Below are positions 28,032-37,354 of a stretch of DNA of 64,000 bases, in pieces. The stretch is from an uncultured Polaribacter sp. Lineage in GTDB: Bacteria > Bacteroidota > Bacteroidia > Flavobacteriales > Flavobacteriaceae. The stretch lies in contig NZ_CANMBY010000001.1 of assembly GCF_947496195.1 (NCBI RefSeq), positions 1-64,000 on the forward strand. Reading direction: 5' to 3'. The notes beneath the pieces were generated by a model that made no database searches, was not told where the DNA came from, and saw only the letters and a program-made list of their open reading frames with translations. The position numbers and the translations under genes were made by a program. The stretch's first letter is position 1. Every line of letters begins with the position of its first letter.

Positions 28032-28081
28032 TTTGATGTTTGATAAGTTGTTTTTTAAACATTCTTATCTCATCAAATATA
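28032..28081 (-). promoter_or_regulatory. Promoter and operator-like inverted repeat of the acyl-CoA operon
   Basis: The minus-strand -7 box TATATTTG (28081-28074) matches TAnnTTTG and lies about 64 bp before the ATG at 28010. An interrupted inverted repeat has arms TTTGATG (28032-28038) plus GATAAG (28042-28047) and CTTATC (28064-28069) plus CATCAAA (28071-28077). The right arm overlaps the -7 box, the layout expected for a repressor site. Equally, the transcript could form a 5' UTR hairpin. No obvious -33 TTG. Confidence 0.4.
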
Positions 28082-28165
28082 CTAAAAAATACTATGCATG
28101 CATAATATATATATCAAGGTGAGTTGATTCAATATCTAAAACTGTAAGAATTTTTTAAAATAAAA

Positions 28166-28495
28166 CTATAAAGAGTTTTTGATTTTTAGCAATTCTGCTT
28201 TTACACCTTCTAATCGAGTAATGATTTCATGGTTATTAAAAATATCATCAGGATTTTTCTTAAGCTTATTTTTGGCACCTTCTAATGTAAACCCTCTTTC
28301 TTTTACAAGATTATAAATTAGTTTAAAATTATTGATATCTTCTTTAGTAAATAACCTATTGCCTTTAGCATTTTTCTTAGGTTTAATGATATCAAACTCT
28401 TTCTCCCAAAAACGAATATGTGAAGTATTTAGGTTAAAGGCTTTTGCAACCTCTCCTATTTTATAATAACGTTTATCTGGTAAATTTACATGCAT
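28166..28495 (-). CDS. MerR-family transcriptional regulator
   Basis: A 109-residue protein. An N-terminal winged helix is clear (YYKIGEVAKAFNLNTSHIRFWEKEFDIIKP, NRLFTKEDINNFKLIYNLVKERGFTLEGAKNKL), followed by a short helical tail (EGVKAELLKI). There is no metal-binding cysteine set, so it is not a metal-sensing MerR. It starts 2 bp after the M23 peptidase stop; this peptidase-regulator pairing is frequent in flavobacteria. It lies just upstream of the acyl-CoA operon and could act on it (speculative). Confidence 0.88.
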   Translation of the reverse strand: MHVNLPDKRYYKIGEVAKAFNLNTSHIRFWEKEFDIIKPKKNAKGNRLFTKEDINNFKLIYNLVKERGFTLEGAKNKLKKNPDDIFNNHEIITRLEGVKAELLKIKNSL

Positions 28496-28497
28496 AT

Positions 28498-29460
28498 TTA
28501 ATCGTAAGATTGACTCTCTTCTGCGTCTTTTTGTAAGGCTGCAAATTCATCTAGAGATAAATCTCCATAATAAAAATTAATAGGGTTAAGTGCTATTCCA
28601 TTTTTATGAACTTCATAATGTAAATGGGGTGCCACAGATAAACCTGTATTACCTACATAACCAATTAAATCACCTCTTTTAACTTGAGCACCTCTTCTAA
28701 CAACCATTTTACTTAAATGTGCATAAATGGTTCTATAACCATATCCATGGTCTACAAAAATTACTTTACCAAAGGTACTACTTCTTTGTGCTAAGTTAAC
28801 AACTCCATTTCCAGATGCATAAACTGGTGTTCCTTTAGGCGCAGTAAAATCCATTCCCTTATGAAATTTATTAATTTTCAAAATAGGATGCATTCTCATT
28901 TTATAACCAGAAGCTACATAAAAATCTCCTTTTTTTACTGGTAATAATGCAGGTATAGAAGCCAACATGTCTTCTTTTTTCTTTGCTAAAGAAACAATTT
29001 CATCCAAAGATTTTGATTGTACAACCAATTGTTTAGATAAAATATCTACTTCTTTAGTTAGTTTTTTAATCATTTCAGAATTATCAAAACCTTCTAAATT
29101 CTTATATCTATTAACCCCACCAAAACCAGCTTTACGCTGTTCTTCTGGTATTGGATTTGCTTCAAAATAACTTCTATAAATATTATTATCTCTTTCTTGA
29201 ATTTCATCTAAGATAACTGCACTCTCTTCTAACCTTTTTGTTAAAAGTTTGTAGTTAAACTTTAAATTTTCTAGTTCTCTTTTTTGAGCTCTTTCTGAGG
29301 GTGATGTTATAATTTGACTAAAACCAATAAAACCAAAAAAAGCAATTAATAATACCCCCAAAAAACTAAATAGTATACGTCTGTAGTAATCACTTTTATT
29401 TACAGTAATCTTCCTGTAAGAAAGTGTTTCTTCATCGTAATAATATTTTACTTTTGCCAT
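28498..29460 (-). CDS. M23 family cell-wall endopeptidase (membrane-anchored LytM-type)
   Basis: A 320-residue protein. A transmembrane helix at about residues 28-48 (FSFLGVLLIAFFGFIGF) is followed by a coiled-coil-like periplasmic region (about 60-160) and a C-terminal M23 domain with HKGMDFTAPKGTPVYASGNGVV, VDHGYGYRTIYAHL and HLHYEVHKNG. It has the metal-binding pattern HxxxD...HLH of active peptidoglycan endopeptidases. Start ATG 29460 is chosen because the longer frame to 29532 runs into the promoter box. Divergent from alaS. Confidence 0.93.
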   Translation of the reverse strand: MAKVKYYYDEETLSYRKITVNKSDYYRRILFSFLGVLLIAFFGFIGFSQIITSPSERAQKRELENLKFNYKLLTKRLEESAVILDEIQERDNNIYRSYFEANPIPEEQRKAGFGGVNRYKNLEGFDNSEMIKKLTKEVDILSKQLVVQSKSLDEIVSLAKKKEDMLASIPALLPVKKGDFYVASGYKMRMHPILKINKFHKGMDFTAPKGTPVYASGNGVVNLAQRSSTFGKVIFVDHGYGYRTIYAHLSKMVVRRGAQVKRGDLIGYVGNTGLSVAPHLHYEVHKNGIALNPINFYYGDLSLDEFAALQKDAEESQSYD

Positions 29461-29529
29461 ATTTTTAAATGTACTACTTTTGTGCTTGTTTAAAAGCAAG
29501 CATAGTATTATTATATTGTTTAGAACAGA

Positions 29530-29537
29530 CAAAGTTA
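29530..29537 (-). promoter_or_regulatory. -7 box TAACTTTG for the M23 peptidase/MerR operon
   Basis: Exact TAnnTTTG match on the minus strand. The predicted transcript would begin near 29523, leaving a leader of about 60 nt before ATG 29460. It overlaps codon 1 of the longer open frame (29532), supporting the shorter protein. Confidence 0.4.
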
Positions 29538-29550
29538 CAAAATGTTTTAT

Positions 29551-29570
29551 AACCCTATTTTTTAAGGGTT
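29551..29570. repeat. Inverted repeat between divergent M23 and alaS genes
   Basis: AACCCT (29551-29556) and AGGGTT (29565-29570) flank an 8-base AT centre. It is one of the few GC-containing hairpins in the divergent region, 51 bp before the alaS ATG. It could be an operator or an alaS leader hairpin; no tRNA-like or T-box structure is seen. Confidence 0.35.
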
Positions 29571-29620
29571 ATTTTAAAAATAATTTAACAATTTATCACC
29601 TTTATAATTAGGTTATTTAT

Positions 29621-32239
29621 ATGAAATCTCAAGAAATTAGAGCAACTTTTTTAGAGTTTTTTAAAAGCAAACAACATTTAATTGTGCCTTCTGCATCTAT
29701 GGTTACAAAAGATGATCCTACATTACTATTTGTAAATTCTGGAATGGCTCCTTTTAAAGAATATTTTTTAGGTAATGGAACTCCTAAAAAGAGTAGAATT
29801 GCAGATACTCAAAAATGTTTGCGTGTTTCTGGTAAACATAATGATTTAGAAGAAGTTGGTTATGACACTTATCATCACACTTTATTTGAGATGTTAGGCA
29901 ACTGGTCTTTTGGAGATTATTTTAAAAAAGAAGCCATTGCTTGGGCTTGGGAATTATTGACAGAAGTTTATAAAATAGATAAAGACATTTTATATGTTAC
30001 TGTTTTTGAAGGTAGTAATGATGGTGACAATCTAGAAATGGACACTGAAGCCTATGATATTTGGAAACAATATATTGCTGAAGACAGAATTTTAAAAGGA
30101 AATAAAAAAGATAATTTTTGGGAAATGGGAGATCAAGGACCTTGTGGACCTTGTTCTGAAATTCATGTAGATATAAGAACTCCTGAAGAAAAAGCAAAAG
30201 TTGATGGTAAAACTCTTGTAAATGAAGATCATCCTCAAGTTGTTGAAATTTGGAATTTGGTTTTTATGCAGTACAATAGAAAAGCAAATGGTACCTTAGA
30301 AAATTTACCAAATAAACACATAGATACAGGAATGGGTTTTGAACGTCTTTGTATGGTGTTACAAGATGTAAAATCTAACTATGATACAGATGTTTTTACA
30401 CCAATTATTAGAGAAATTGAAACCATTACTAATACTAAATACAGAGTAGAGGAAAAGCAAGATATTGCTATTCGTGTAATTTCAGACCATGTTAGAGCTG
30501 TTGCTTTTTCTATTGCAGATGGACAATTACCAAGTAATACTGGTGCTGGTTATGTTATTCGTAGAATTTTAAGAAGAGCAGTAAGATATGGATTTACTTT
30601 TCTTAATAAAAAAGAACCCTTTATTTTTAGATTAGTTGATATTTTAAGTAAAAAAATGGGACAAGCTTTCCCAGAGCTAAAAGCTCAAAAGCAACTTATA
30701 GAAAATGTAATTAAAGAAGAGGAAACTTCTTTTTTAAGAACTTTAGAACAAGGATTACTATTGTTAGATGGCATCATAGATGCTTCTAAAACTAAAGAAA
30801 TCTCAGGTAAAAAAGCATTTGAATTATATGATACTTATGGTTTTCCTATAGATTTAACTGCATTAATTTTATCTGAAAAAGGATTTACTTTAGATGAAAA
30901 AGGATTTGAAGAAGAATTACAAAAACAAAAAAATAGATCTAGAGCTGCTAGTGAAACATCAACAGAAGATTGGACAATTCTTTTAAATGATGAAGAAGAA
31001 GAGTTTATTGGTTATGATAATTTAGAAGCAAACATAAAAATTACTAAGTACAGAAAAGTTACTTCTAAAAAAGATGGAGAAATGTATCAACTCGTTTTTA
31101 ATTTAACGCCTTTTTATCCAGAAGGTGGAGGTCAAGTCGGAGATAAAGGTTATTTAGAAGATAAAAATGGAGATGTAAATTACATTATAGACACCAAAAA
31201 AGAAAATAATGTAATTATTCATTTCACCAAAAATTTACCAAATCATCTAAATGAAACTTTTAAAGCTGTAGTAGATGAAAAACAACGATTTAGAACAGAG
31301 TGTAATCATACAGCAACACATTTACTTCATCAAGCATTAAGAGAAGTTTTAGGAACTCATGTAGAGCAAAAAGGTTCTGCAGTACACTCTAAATATTTAC
31401 GTTTCGATTTTTCTCATTTTTCTAAACTTACTGTTGAAGAGTTAAGAGATGTAGAAAATTTTGTAAACGCAAGAATTGCTGGCAAACTTCCTTTAGAAGA
31501 AAAAAGAAATATACCAATGCAACAAGCCATAGAGGAAGGTGCAATGGCTTTATTTGGCGAAAAATATGGAGATACTGTGAGAGCTATAAAGTTTGGTAAA
31601 TCTATAGAACTTTGTGGAGGAACTCATGTAGAAAACACTGCAGACATTTGGCACTTTAAAATAAAATCTGAAAGTGCAGTTGCAGCTGGTATTAGAAGAA
31701 TTGAAGCCATTACTAATGATGCTGTTAAAGATTTTTATTTTGATAATAACAGAACTCTTTATGAGGTAAAAGATTTATTAAATAATACAAAAAATCCTGT
31801 TAAAGCTGTTCAAAGTTTACAAGAAGAAAATGCATCATTAAAAAAACAAGTAGAGCAACTTCTTAAAGAAAAAGCGTCTAATTTATCTAAAGATATAGAA
31901 AATGAAATTCAAGAAATTAACGGAGTTCATTTTTTAGCAACAAAAGTAGATTTAGATGCTGGTGGTATTAAAGATTTAGCTTTTAGTTTAGGTAACAAAT
32001 ACCAAAACTTATTTGTATTATTTGCATCAGCACCTAGTAAAGAAAAAGCTTTACTAACTTGCTATATATCAAAAGATTTGGTTGCTTCTCGTAATTATAA
32101 TGCAGGTCAAGTTGTTAGAGAATTAGGCAAATTAATTCATGGTGGTGGAGGTGGACAACCTTTCTTTGCTTCTGCTGGTGGTAGAAATCCTGGAGGTATT
32201 CCAAAAGTTTTAGAAAAAGCAAAAGATTATATTAATTAA
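29621..32239 (+). CDS. alaS: Alanyl-tRNA synthetase
   Basis: An 872-residue class II aminoacyl-tRNA synthetase. The catalytic domain begins [14 protein letters not shown] and includes [48 protein letters not shown] and the motif 3-like [13 protein letters not shown]. The editing domain carries the zinc site HTATHLLH and the C-x3-H part CGGTHVENT. The C-terminal C-Ala/DHHA1 domain ends [19 protein letters not shown]. Length and order are standard. Divergent from the M23/MerR operon. Confidence 0.98.
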   Translation: MKSQEIRATFLEFFKSKQHLIVPSASMVTKDDPTLLFVNSGMAPFKEYFLGNGTPKKSRIADTQKCLRVSGKHNDLEEVGYDTYHHTLFEMLGNWSFGDYFKKEAIAWAWELLTEVYKIDKDILYVTVFEGSNDGDNLEMDTEAYDIWKQYIAEDRILKGNKKDNFWEMGDQGPCGPCSEIHVDIRTPEEKAKVDGKTLVNEDHPQVVEIWNLVFMQYNRKANGTLENLPNKHIDTGMGFERLCMVLQDVKSNYDTDVFTPIIREIETITNTKYRVEEKQDIAIRVISDHVRAVAFSIADGQLPSNTGAGYVIRRILRRAVRYGFTFLNKKEPFIFRLVDILSKKMGQAFPELKAQKQLIENVIKEEETSFLRTLEQGLLLLDGIIDASKTKEISGKKAFELYDTYGFPIDLTALILSEKGFTLDEKGFEEELQKQKNRSRAASETSTEDWTILLNDEEEEFIGYDNLEANIKITKYRKVTSKKDGEMYQLVFNLTPFYPEGGGQVGDKGYLEDKNGDVNYIIDTKKENNVIIHFTKNLPNHLNETFKAVVDEKQRFRTECNHTATHLLHQALREVLGTHVEQKGSAVHSKYLRFDFSHFSKLTVEELRDVENFVNARIAGKLPLEEKRNIPMQQAIEEGAMALFGEKYGDTVRAIKFGKSIELCGGTHVENTADIWHFKIKSESAVAAGIRRIEAITNDAVKDFYFDNNRTLYEVKDLLNNTKNPVKAVQSLQEENASLKKQVEQLLKEKASNLSKDIENEIQEINGVHFLATKVDLDAGGIKDLAFSLGNKYQNLFVLFASAPSKEKALLTCYISKDLVASRNYNAGQVVRELGKLIHGGGGGQPFFASAGGRNPGGIPKVLEKAKDYIN

Positions 32240-32242
32240 TTA

Positions 32243-32260
32243 AACTTTTTACTAAAAGTT
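32243..32260 (+). terminator. Weak hairpin after alaS, possible terminator
   Basis: Inverted repeat AACTTTT (32243-32249) and AAAAGTT (32254-32260) with a 4-base loop, beginning 4 bp after the alaS stop. The stem holds only one G-C pair per arm and has no T tract, so termination is uncertain. Confidence 0.25.
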
Positions 32261-32313
32261 GGGTCTAAAGTTTTGAAACTAAATTTTATTTAGGAAATCA
32301 TTACCTTTAGCCT

Positions 32314-33936
32314 ATGCCTTACTTAGATACTTTTACTGGAGATTGGAATGCAAAAAATGCTAGGCATTTATTAAAACGTTGCTCTTTTGGTATTACTCCA
32401 GATTTAGTAAAAGAAAGTGTTTCTTTAGGTTTACAAGGCACAATAGATAAGCTATTTGAAGTAAAACCTTTACCAAATCCTCCTCTAAAATACGAGTTAG
32501 ATGGCACTTCAAGAACCGAAGTAATTGATCCAGACGTTAATTATGGTGAAACTTGGGTTAATGCACCTCCTATTCCTAATTTACCAACAAATCAAGAAGT
32601 AAATAAGGCAATAAGAGCAAGAAATAGATCTCTATATGCTTGGTCTTTTTTAGAAATGCAAAACTCTGGAATACATATTCGAGAGAAATTAACTTTGTTT
32701 TGGCATAATCACTTTGTTTCTGTTAATACAAATCCTCATAGAGAATACTATTACATAAATACAATAAGGCAAAATGCTTTAGGTAATTTTAAAGAACTGG
32801 TAAAACAAATTACCATAGACCCAAATATGCTTTTGTATTTAAGTGGTGCTCAAAATAAAGATTCTGCTCCAAACGAAAATTATTCAAGAGAACTTTTAGA
32901 GTTATTTACTATTGGTAAAGGAGCTGCTGTTGGCAATGGAGATTACACTAATTACACAGAAGATGATGTTGTACAAATGGCAAAAGTGCTTACTGGTTGG
33001 AAAGTAAGAGGACTAAATAACGTAGATGCATTAACACCTTTCTTTTCTAATTTTAATCATACAAAAGGTGATAAAACTTTATCTCATAGATTTAGCAATG
33101 CAATTATATCAGAAAATGGAGAAGATGAATATAAAGATTTAATAGATAAAATTTTTGAGCAAGATGAATGCTCTAGATTTATTATGAGGCAACTTTATAT
33201 TTGGTTTGTAAATTCAGAAATTACTGATGATATAGAAACAAATATTATTGTTCCTTTAGCAACAATTATTAGAAATAATAATTACGATATTGTACCAGCT
33301 TTAAAAGTATTATTTGCTTCAGATCATTTCTTTGAAAATACGTTTTGTATGATTAAAAGTCCTATTGATTTAATGTTTTCTGTTACACAATCTCTTTTAG
33401 TTGATTTACCTAATAGCAGTATTAAAGAAGAATATGATTATGCTTTAGTTTTATATTTAGCTGCAACAGATTTAAATCAATCCATATTTCATCACCCAGA
33501 TGTTGCAGGTTGGAAAGCATATTACCAAGAACCTTTATTTTATAAAAGTTGGATAAATAGCTACTTACTACCAAAAAGATTAGACTTTTGTAGAATTTTA
33601 GTAATAGGTGGAGATTTAGTTATTGATAGTAGAAAATACACTGTACCACCTTTAGTTCCTGTTTTAAAAATAGCTTCAGAAATACCAAATGCAACAGACC
33701 CAAACATTCTTATAAATTCGCTTGCAGAAGAAATGTTTAATTATGCAATTACTGCAGAACAAGTAAGTGCATTAAAAGAAATTTTAATACCTGGTTTACC
33801 AGATTTTGAGTGGACAGTGGAGTATAGTGATTATTTAGCAGACCCAACAAATACAGCTTTAGCATTTTCAGTAGATAAAAAATTAAGAGATGTCATAGCA
33901 GTTATGGTGCAAATGTCAGAATTTCAAATCATGTAA
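32314..33936 (+). CDS. DUF1800 family protein
   Basis: A 540-residue protein of the DUF1800 family. Signature segments are AKNARHLLKRCSFGITPDLV, LFWHNHFVS, NYSRELLELFTIG, YTEDDVVQMAKVLTGWKV, NFNHTKGDKTL and HPDVAGWKAYYQEPLFYKSWI. No signal peptide is seen at its N-terminus. DUF1800 genes nearly always precede a DUF1501 gene in Bacteroidetes and Planctomycetes, as here (3 bp gap). The biochemical role is unknown; co-function with the DUF1501 sulfatase-fold protein is inferred from conserved adjacency. Confidence 0.93.
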   Translation: MPYLDTFTGDWNAKNARHLLKRCSFGITPDLVKESVSLGLQGTIDKLFEVKPLPNPPLKYELDGTSRTEVIDPDVNYGETWVNAPPIPNLPTNQEVNKAIRARNRSLYAWSFLEMQNSGIHIREKLTLFWHNHFVSVNTNPHREYYYINTIRQNALGNFKELVKQITIDPNMLLYLSGAQNKDSAPNENYSRELLELFTIGKGAAVGNGDYTNYTEDDVVQMAKVLTGWKVRGLNNVDALTPFFSNFNHTKGDKTLSHRFSNAIISENGEDEYKDLIDKIFEQDECSRFIMRQLYIWFVNSEITDDIETNIIVPLATIIRNNNYDIVPALKVLFASDHFFENTFCMIKSPIDLMFSVTQSLLVDLPNSSIKEEYDYALVLYLAATDLNQSIFHHPDVAGWKAYYQEPLFYKSWINSYLLPKRLDFCRILVIGGDLVIDSRKYTVPPLVPVLKIASEIPNATDPNILINSLAEEMFNYAITAEQVSALKEILIPGLPDFEWTVEYSDYLADPTNTALAFSVDKKLRDVIAVMVQMSEFQIM

Positions 33937-33939
33937 TTT

Positions 33940-35517
33940 ATGAAGAAAGGAAAAACATTAAATAGAAGAGATTTTATAAAACTAAGCTCAATTGCTTCTG
34001 CTTCTTTACCAATTGTACTGAGTGGTTTTCCTATTTTTTCTCAACAAAAACCTAAAGGATATAGCTTTTCTAATGAGAATGATAATGTTTTAGTACTTAT
34101 ACAATTACAAGGTGGTAATGATGGTTTAAATACCATTTTTGATTTAAATCAATATGATAATCTACAAAGCGTACGTTCTAACATCATTATTCCAGAAAAT
34201 GAACTGCTAAATATTAATAGCGCTACTTGTTTTCATCCAGCAATGGGTGGAATAAAAGAAATTTGGGAACAAGAAAAACTTTCTGTAATACAAAATGTTG
34301 GTTACCCAAATCAAAACAGATCTCACTTTAGGTCTACAGATATTTGGAATAGTGCTTCAGAAGCAGACCAATTTATTTCATCTGGTTGGATTGGTCGTTT
34401 TTTTGATATTAACCATTCCTCTTTTCCAGAAAACTATCCAAATGACAACAATCCTCATCCTTTTGCATTAACAATTGGAAGAGTGGTTTCTGAAACTTGC
34501 CAAGGTATAAATACTAATTTTTCTATGGCAGTTGAAGATACAGATAATCCTGGAACAGCTTTAGTATCTAACACTACTTCTGTACCTGGAAATTGTTATG
34601 GAGAAATGTTGACTTTTGTAAATGATACCATTAGCCAAACCAATGCATATGCAGAAGTAATTTCTAATGCTTCTAGTGCTGGTAATAATTTATCTACAAA
34701 ATATACAGGCTCAGATTTATCAGAAAAATTAAAAAATGTTGCCAAATTAATTGCTGGAGGTTTACAGACTAAAATTTACGTGGTTCAAATTGGAGGATTT
34801 GACAATCATGACAATCAAGTAGTTGAAGGCGATACAAAAACTGGAAAACATGCTGAATTATTGCAAGAATTGTCTGATGCAATGGCTGCTTTTCAAGATG
34901 ATTTAAAATTGTTGAATATAGAAGATAAAGTTATTGGAATGACCTATTCTGAATTTGGAAGAAGAATACGTTCTAATGGTGCTTTAGGTACAGATCATGG
35001 AACAGCAGCTCCATTATTTGTTTTTGGAGGTTGTGCTAAAAATCAAATATTAGGTGACACCCCAGAAATAGATACTCAAGTAGATGATAATGAAGGTGTA
35101 GCAATGCAATATGATTTTAGAAGTGTCTATAGTACAATTTTAACTGATTGGTTAGGAGCTACAAAACAGGAATCAAATACAGTATTATTTAAGGATTTTG
35201 AAACTATTCCTATTTTTAAAAATGGATGTTCTGCAGCATTATCTACAGATGATGCACTATTAAATACAACTGAAATTAGCTTATATCCTAACCCAACATC
35301 AGATTTTATAAATATTAGATTTTTTGGTAATAATGAAAACACAAAAATAACGTTGTTTAATAGTTTAGGTGCAGTTGTAAAAAATATTGCAAATACTAAC
35401 TTTGCTTCTACTGAACATCAACTAAAAATAGATATTTCTAATCTACCTAAAGGAAGTTATTTTGTGCATTACCAAACCAGAGGAATTTCAAAAACTAAAA
35501 AATTGCTGAAGTATTAA
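33940..35517 (+). CDS. DUF1501 family secreted protein with T9SS sorting domain
   Basis: A 525-residue protein. The N-terminus NRRDFIKLSSIASASLPIVL looks like a Tat-type signal. The DUF1501 domain (alkaline phosphatase/sulfatase-like fold) shows LIQLQGGNDGLNT, FHPAMGGIKEIW, NRSHFRSTDIWNSA, YVVQIGGFDNHDNQ, YSEFGRRIRSNGALGTDHGTAAPLFVFGG. Residues about 445-525 are a type A T9SS sorting domain (LYPNPTSDFINI, LPKGSYFVHY). It is thus exported to the cell surface. Probably cotranscribed with the DUF1800 gene. Confidence 0.93.
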   Translation: MKKGKTLNRRDFIKLSSIASASLPIVLSGFPIFSQQKPKGYSFSNENDNVLVLIQLQGGNDGLNTIFDLNQYDNLQSVRSNIIIPENELLNINSATCFHPAMGGIKEIWEQEKLSVIQNVGYPNQNRSHFRSTDIWNSASEADQFISSGWIGRFFDINHSSFPENYPNDNNPHPFALTIGRVVSETCQGINTNFSMAVEDTDNPGTALVSNTTSVPGNCYGEMLTFVNDTISQTNAYAEVISNASSAGNNLSTKYTGSDLSEKLKNVAKLIAGGLQTKIYVVQIGGFDNHDNQVVEGDTKTGKHAELLQELSDAMAAFQDDLKLLNIEDKVIGMTYSEFGRRIRSNGALGTDHGTAAPLFVFGGCAKNQILGDTPEIDTQVDDNEGVAMQYDFRSVYSTILTDWLGATKQESNTVLFKDFETIPIFKNGCSAALSTDDALLNTTEISLYPNPTSDFINIRFFGNNENTKITLFNSLGAVVKNIANTNFASTEHQLKIDISNLPKGSYFVHYQTRGISKTKKLLKY

Positions 35518-35550
35518 ATTTGTTTAATTTTACATGATAATTGTTATCAT
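35515..35550 (+). promoter_or_regulatory. GSCFA-gene promoter box and start-codon inverted repeat
   Basis: TAAATTTG (35515-35522) matches the -7 consensus and its first three bases are the DUF1501 stop codon. A perfect inverted repeat, ATGATAA (35534-35540), TTG, TTATCAT (35544-35550), ends inside the ATG at 35549. The repeat covers the predicted transcript start region and could be an operator or a short hairpin hiding the start codon. Confidence 0.4.
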
Positions 35551-36499
35551 GAAGCTTCAAACCCAAATTCCGTTAATAAAAGAATCTAGAAACTTAATTA
35601 ATTATAATTCTAAAATTGTTTTATTAGGCTCTTGTTTTTCAGAAAATATTGGTAATCAATTAGATTATTTTAAGTTTCAAACAACACAAAATCCTTTTGG
35701 TATTTTGTTTCATCCAATAGCGATTGAAAATCTAATTACAAATGCAATCAACGAAAAAAAGTATACAGAAAATGATGTGTTTTTTCATAATGAGCAATAC
35801 CATTCTTTTGATGCTCATTCTAGTTTGAGTGCCGTTGACAAAACATCCTTTTTAGATTATATTAACTCATCTATAAAAAATACTAAAAATAATTTAGAAG
35901 AAGCTAGTCATATCATTATAACACTTGGTACTTCTTGGGTGTATAGATATATTGAAAGTGATCAAATTGTAGCAAATTGTCATAAAATACCTCAGAAAAA
36001 ATTCTTAAAAGAAATTTTATCTGTTGATACAGTTTCAGAAAGTTTAGAGGCTATTATTTCATTAATAAAATCGATAAATAAAAACGCAAGTATATTATTT
36101 ACAGTTTCTCCTGTAAGACATTTAAAAGATGGTTTTATAGAAAATCTACAAAGTAAAAGTCATCTTATTTCTGCTATACATCAAGTAATTAATAGAAGAA
36201 AAAACAGCTTTTATTTTCCTTCTTATGAAATTATGATGGACGAATTAAGAGATTATCGTTTTTATGCTGAAGATATGATTCATCCAAATAAAACTGCCAT
36301 AAAATATATTTGGGAAAAGTTTATAAATACTTGGTTTGATGCATCAGTAAACGCTACAATGAAAGAGATTGATGTGATACAAAAAGGAATGTTACACAAA
36401 GCTTTTAACCCAAATTCAGAAAAGCATTTACAATTTTTAGAAAATTTAGAACAAAAAAAATTAAAAATTATAAGTGAATACTCATTTATAAATTTTTAA
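35549..36499 (+). CDS. GSCFA-domain protein
   Basis: A 316-residue protein of the GSCFA family (named from the GSCF[SA] motif, here LLGSCFSENIG, followed by QTTQNPFGILFHP). It also shows ITLGTSWVYR, TVSPVRHLKDG and DMIHPNKTAIKYIWEKF. The Ser and the late Asp/His resemble an SGNH-hydrolase arrangement, so an esterase function is plausible but unproven. ATG 35549 is preferred over ATG 35534 because the predicted promoter leaves about 20 nt of leader to it. Confidence 0.9.
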   Translation: MKLQTQIPLIKESRNLINYNSKIVLLGSCFSENIGNQLDYFKFQTTQNPFGILFHPIAIENLITNAINEKKYTENDVFFHNEQYHSFDAHSSLSAVDKTSFLDYINSSIKNTKNNLEEASHIIITLGTSWVYRYIESDQIVANCHKIPQKKFLKEILSVDTVSESLEAIISLIKSINKNASILFTVSPVRHLKDGFIENLQSKSHLISAIHQVINRRKNSFYFPSYEIMMDELRDYRFYAEDMIHPNKTAIKYIWEKFINTWFDASVNATMKEIDVIQKGMLHKAFNPNSEKHLQFLENLEQKKLKIISEYSFINF

Positions 36500-36500
36500 A

Positions 36501-36518
36501 ATAAGGCATTTGTCGTAT
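36501..36518 (+). promoter_or_regulatory. 18-bp dyad operator, site 1 (ATAAGGCATTTGTCGTAT)
   Basis: First of five related dyads. It begins 1 bp after the GSCFA stop and ends 49 bp before the ATG at 36568. Half-sites ATAAGGCA and (reverse) ATACGACA flank TT. A run of six T follows the A/T end, so it could also act as a weak terminator for the GSCFA gene. Confidence 0.6.
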
Positions 36519-36567
36519 TTTTTGTGTATCAAATTTGTTAGTATTTTACATCTTTAAAAATTGAAAT

Positions 36568-37272
36568 ATGCTTAAAGATATTTTTTACCCAACTCCTCAA
36601 AATGCATTTATTTGGCTAAGCTCAATATATCTTTTATTTCTTTTATATATTGGTAAAGCTGATGCTATAACTATTTTGTTTGCTTATTTTTTAGAAACAA
36701 TTATTATCGGAATTTTTAATGCTTTAAAAATGTTTTGGAGTATTCGTTTTGGAAAATCTACAGGTTATGCACTCATATTTTTCTTTCTTTTTCATTATGG
36801 TTTTTTTATAGCTATTCAATCTATTTTTGGTTTTTCTATGTTTAGTATAGAGGATACTGTTTTTATAAAAGAACCATTTAATTTATTAGAAAACTATACT
36901 ACTATTTTAAATTTAGAAGGAATTAAATATGCATTACCAGCTATTATTTTTACTTATCTAGGAAAATTCGTTACCGATTTTATCCAAAAAAAGAAATATT
37001 TAAAATTTACTGCACAAGAAATAATGTTTAAACCTTATGTGCGTATTTTTATACAACAATTTGTAGTGATTATTGCTTTTTTCTTTATTGTTTTTGGTAA
37101 TGTTGGTGTTATTGCTGCTATACTTTTAATACTCTTTAGATTATTGGTTGATTTGGTACTTGAATCAATCAAAGAAAATGCTGAAATGTTAGAAATTTTA
37201 TCAGAAAAACTAGCAAACGAAAAAGCAAGTAAAGAGGAAATTAAAAAGCAATTAATGATGTTTACTGAATAA
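36568..37272 (+). CDS. DUF6498-like multi-pass membrane protein
   Basis: A 234-residue integral membrane protein with about six hydrophobic segments (around 15-35, 40-55, 68-90, 110-130, 160-180, 180-195) and a charged, probably cytoplasmic C-terminal helix from about 200 (ESIKENAEMLEILSEKLANEKASKEE). The pattern AYFLETIIIGIFNALKMFW fits the DUF6498 group; the name is from memory. Function unknown. It is the first gene behind an 18-bp dyad, hence a candidate target of the nearby two-component system. Confidence 0.75.
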   Translation: MLKDIFYPTPQNAFIWLSSIYLLFLLYIGKADAITILFAYFLETIIIGIFNALKMFWSIRFGKSTGYALIFFFLFHYGFFIAIQSIFGFSMFSIEDTVFIKEPFNLLENYTTILNLEGIKYALPAIIFTYLGKFVTDFIQKKKYLKFTAQEIMFKPYVRIFIQQFVVIIAFFFIVFGNVGVIAAILLILFRLLVDLVLESIKENAEMLEILSEKLANEKASKEEIKKQLMMFTE

Positions 37273-37284
37273 CTTTTATAAAAT

Positions 37285-37302
37285 ATACGTCATTTGACTT
37301 AT
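37285..37302 (+). promoter_or_regulatory. 18-bp dyad operator, site 2 (ATACGTCATTTGACTTAT)
   Basis: Half-sites ATACGTCA and (reverse) ATAAGTCA flank TT. The site ends 52 bp before the ATG at 37355 and starts 12 bp after the previous stop. No T tract of terminator type follows, which favours a protein-binding role. Confidence 0.65.
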
Positions 37303-37354
37303 TTCTTAGTGATCTCGTTTTCAATAATTTTGGATACATTTAAAAATTATAAAA

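Noticed and set aside
28085..28100. ATGCATGCAT self-complementary stretch upstream of the acyl-CoA operon
   Set aside because: Short alternating AT-rich palindrome with no second copy in the window; likely chance.
29374..29393. Possible sixth 18-bp dyad (ATACGTCT...)
   Set aside because: Only the left half-site is similar and it lies inside the M23 coding region, not at a promoter-like distance from a start.
29463..29490. Plus-strand TACTTTTG as alaS promoter
   Set aside because: It matches the -7 pattern but lies about 140 bp before alaS and inside the divergent gene's leader; such matches are expected by chance in AT-rich DNA.
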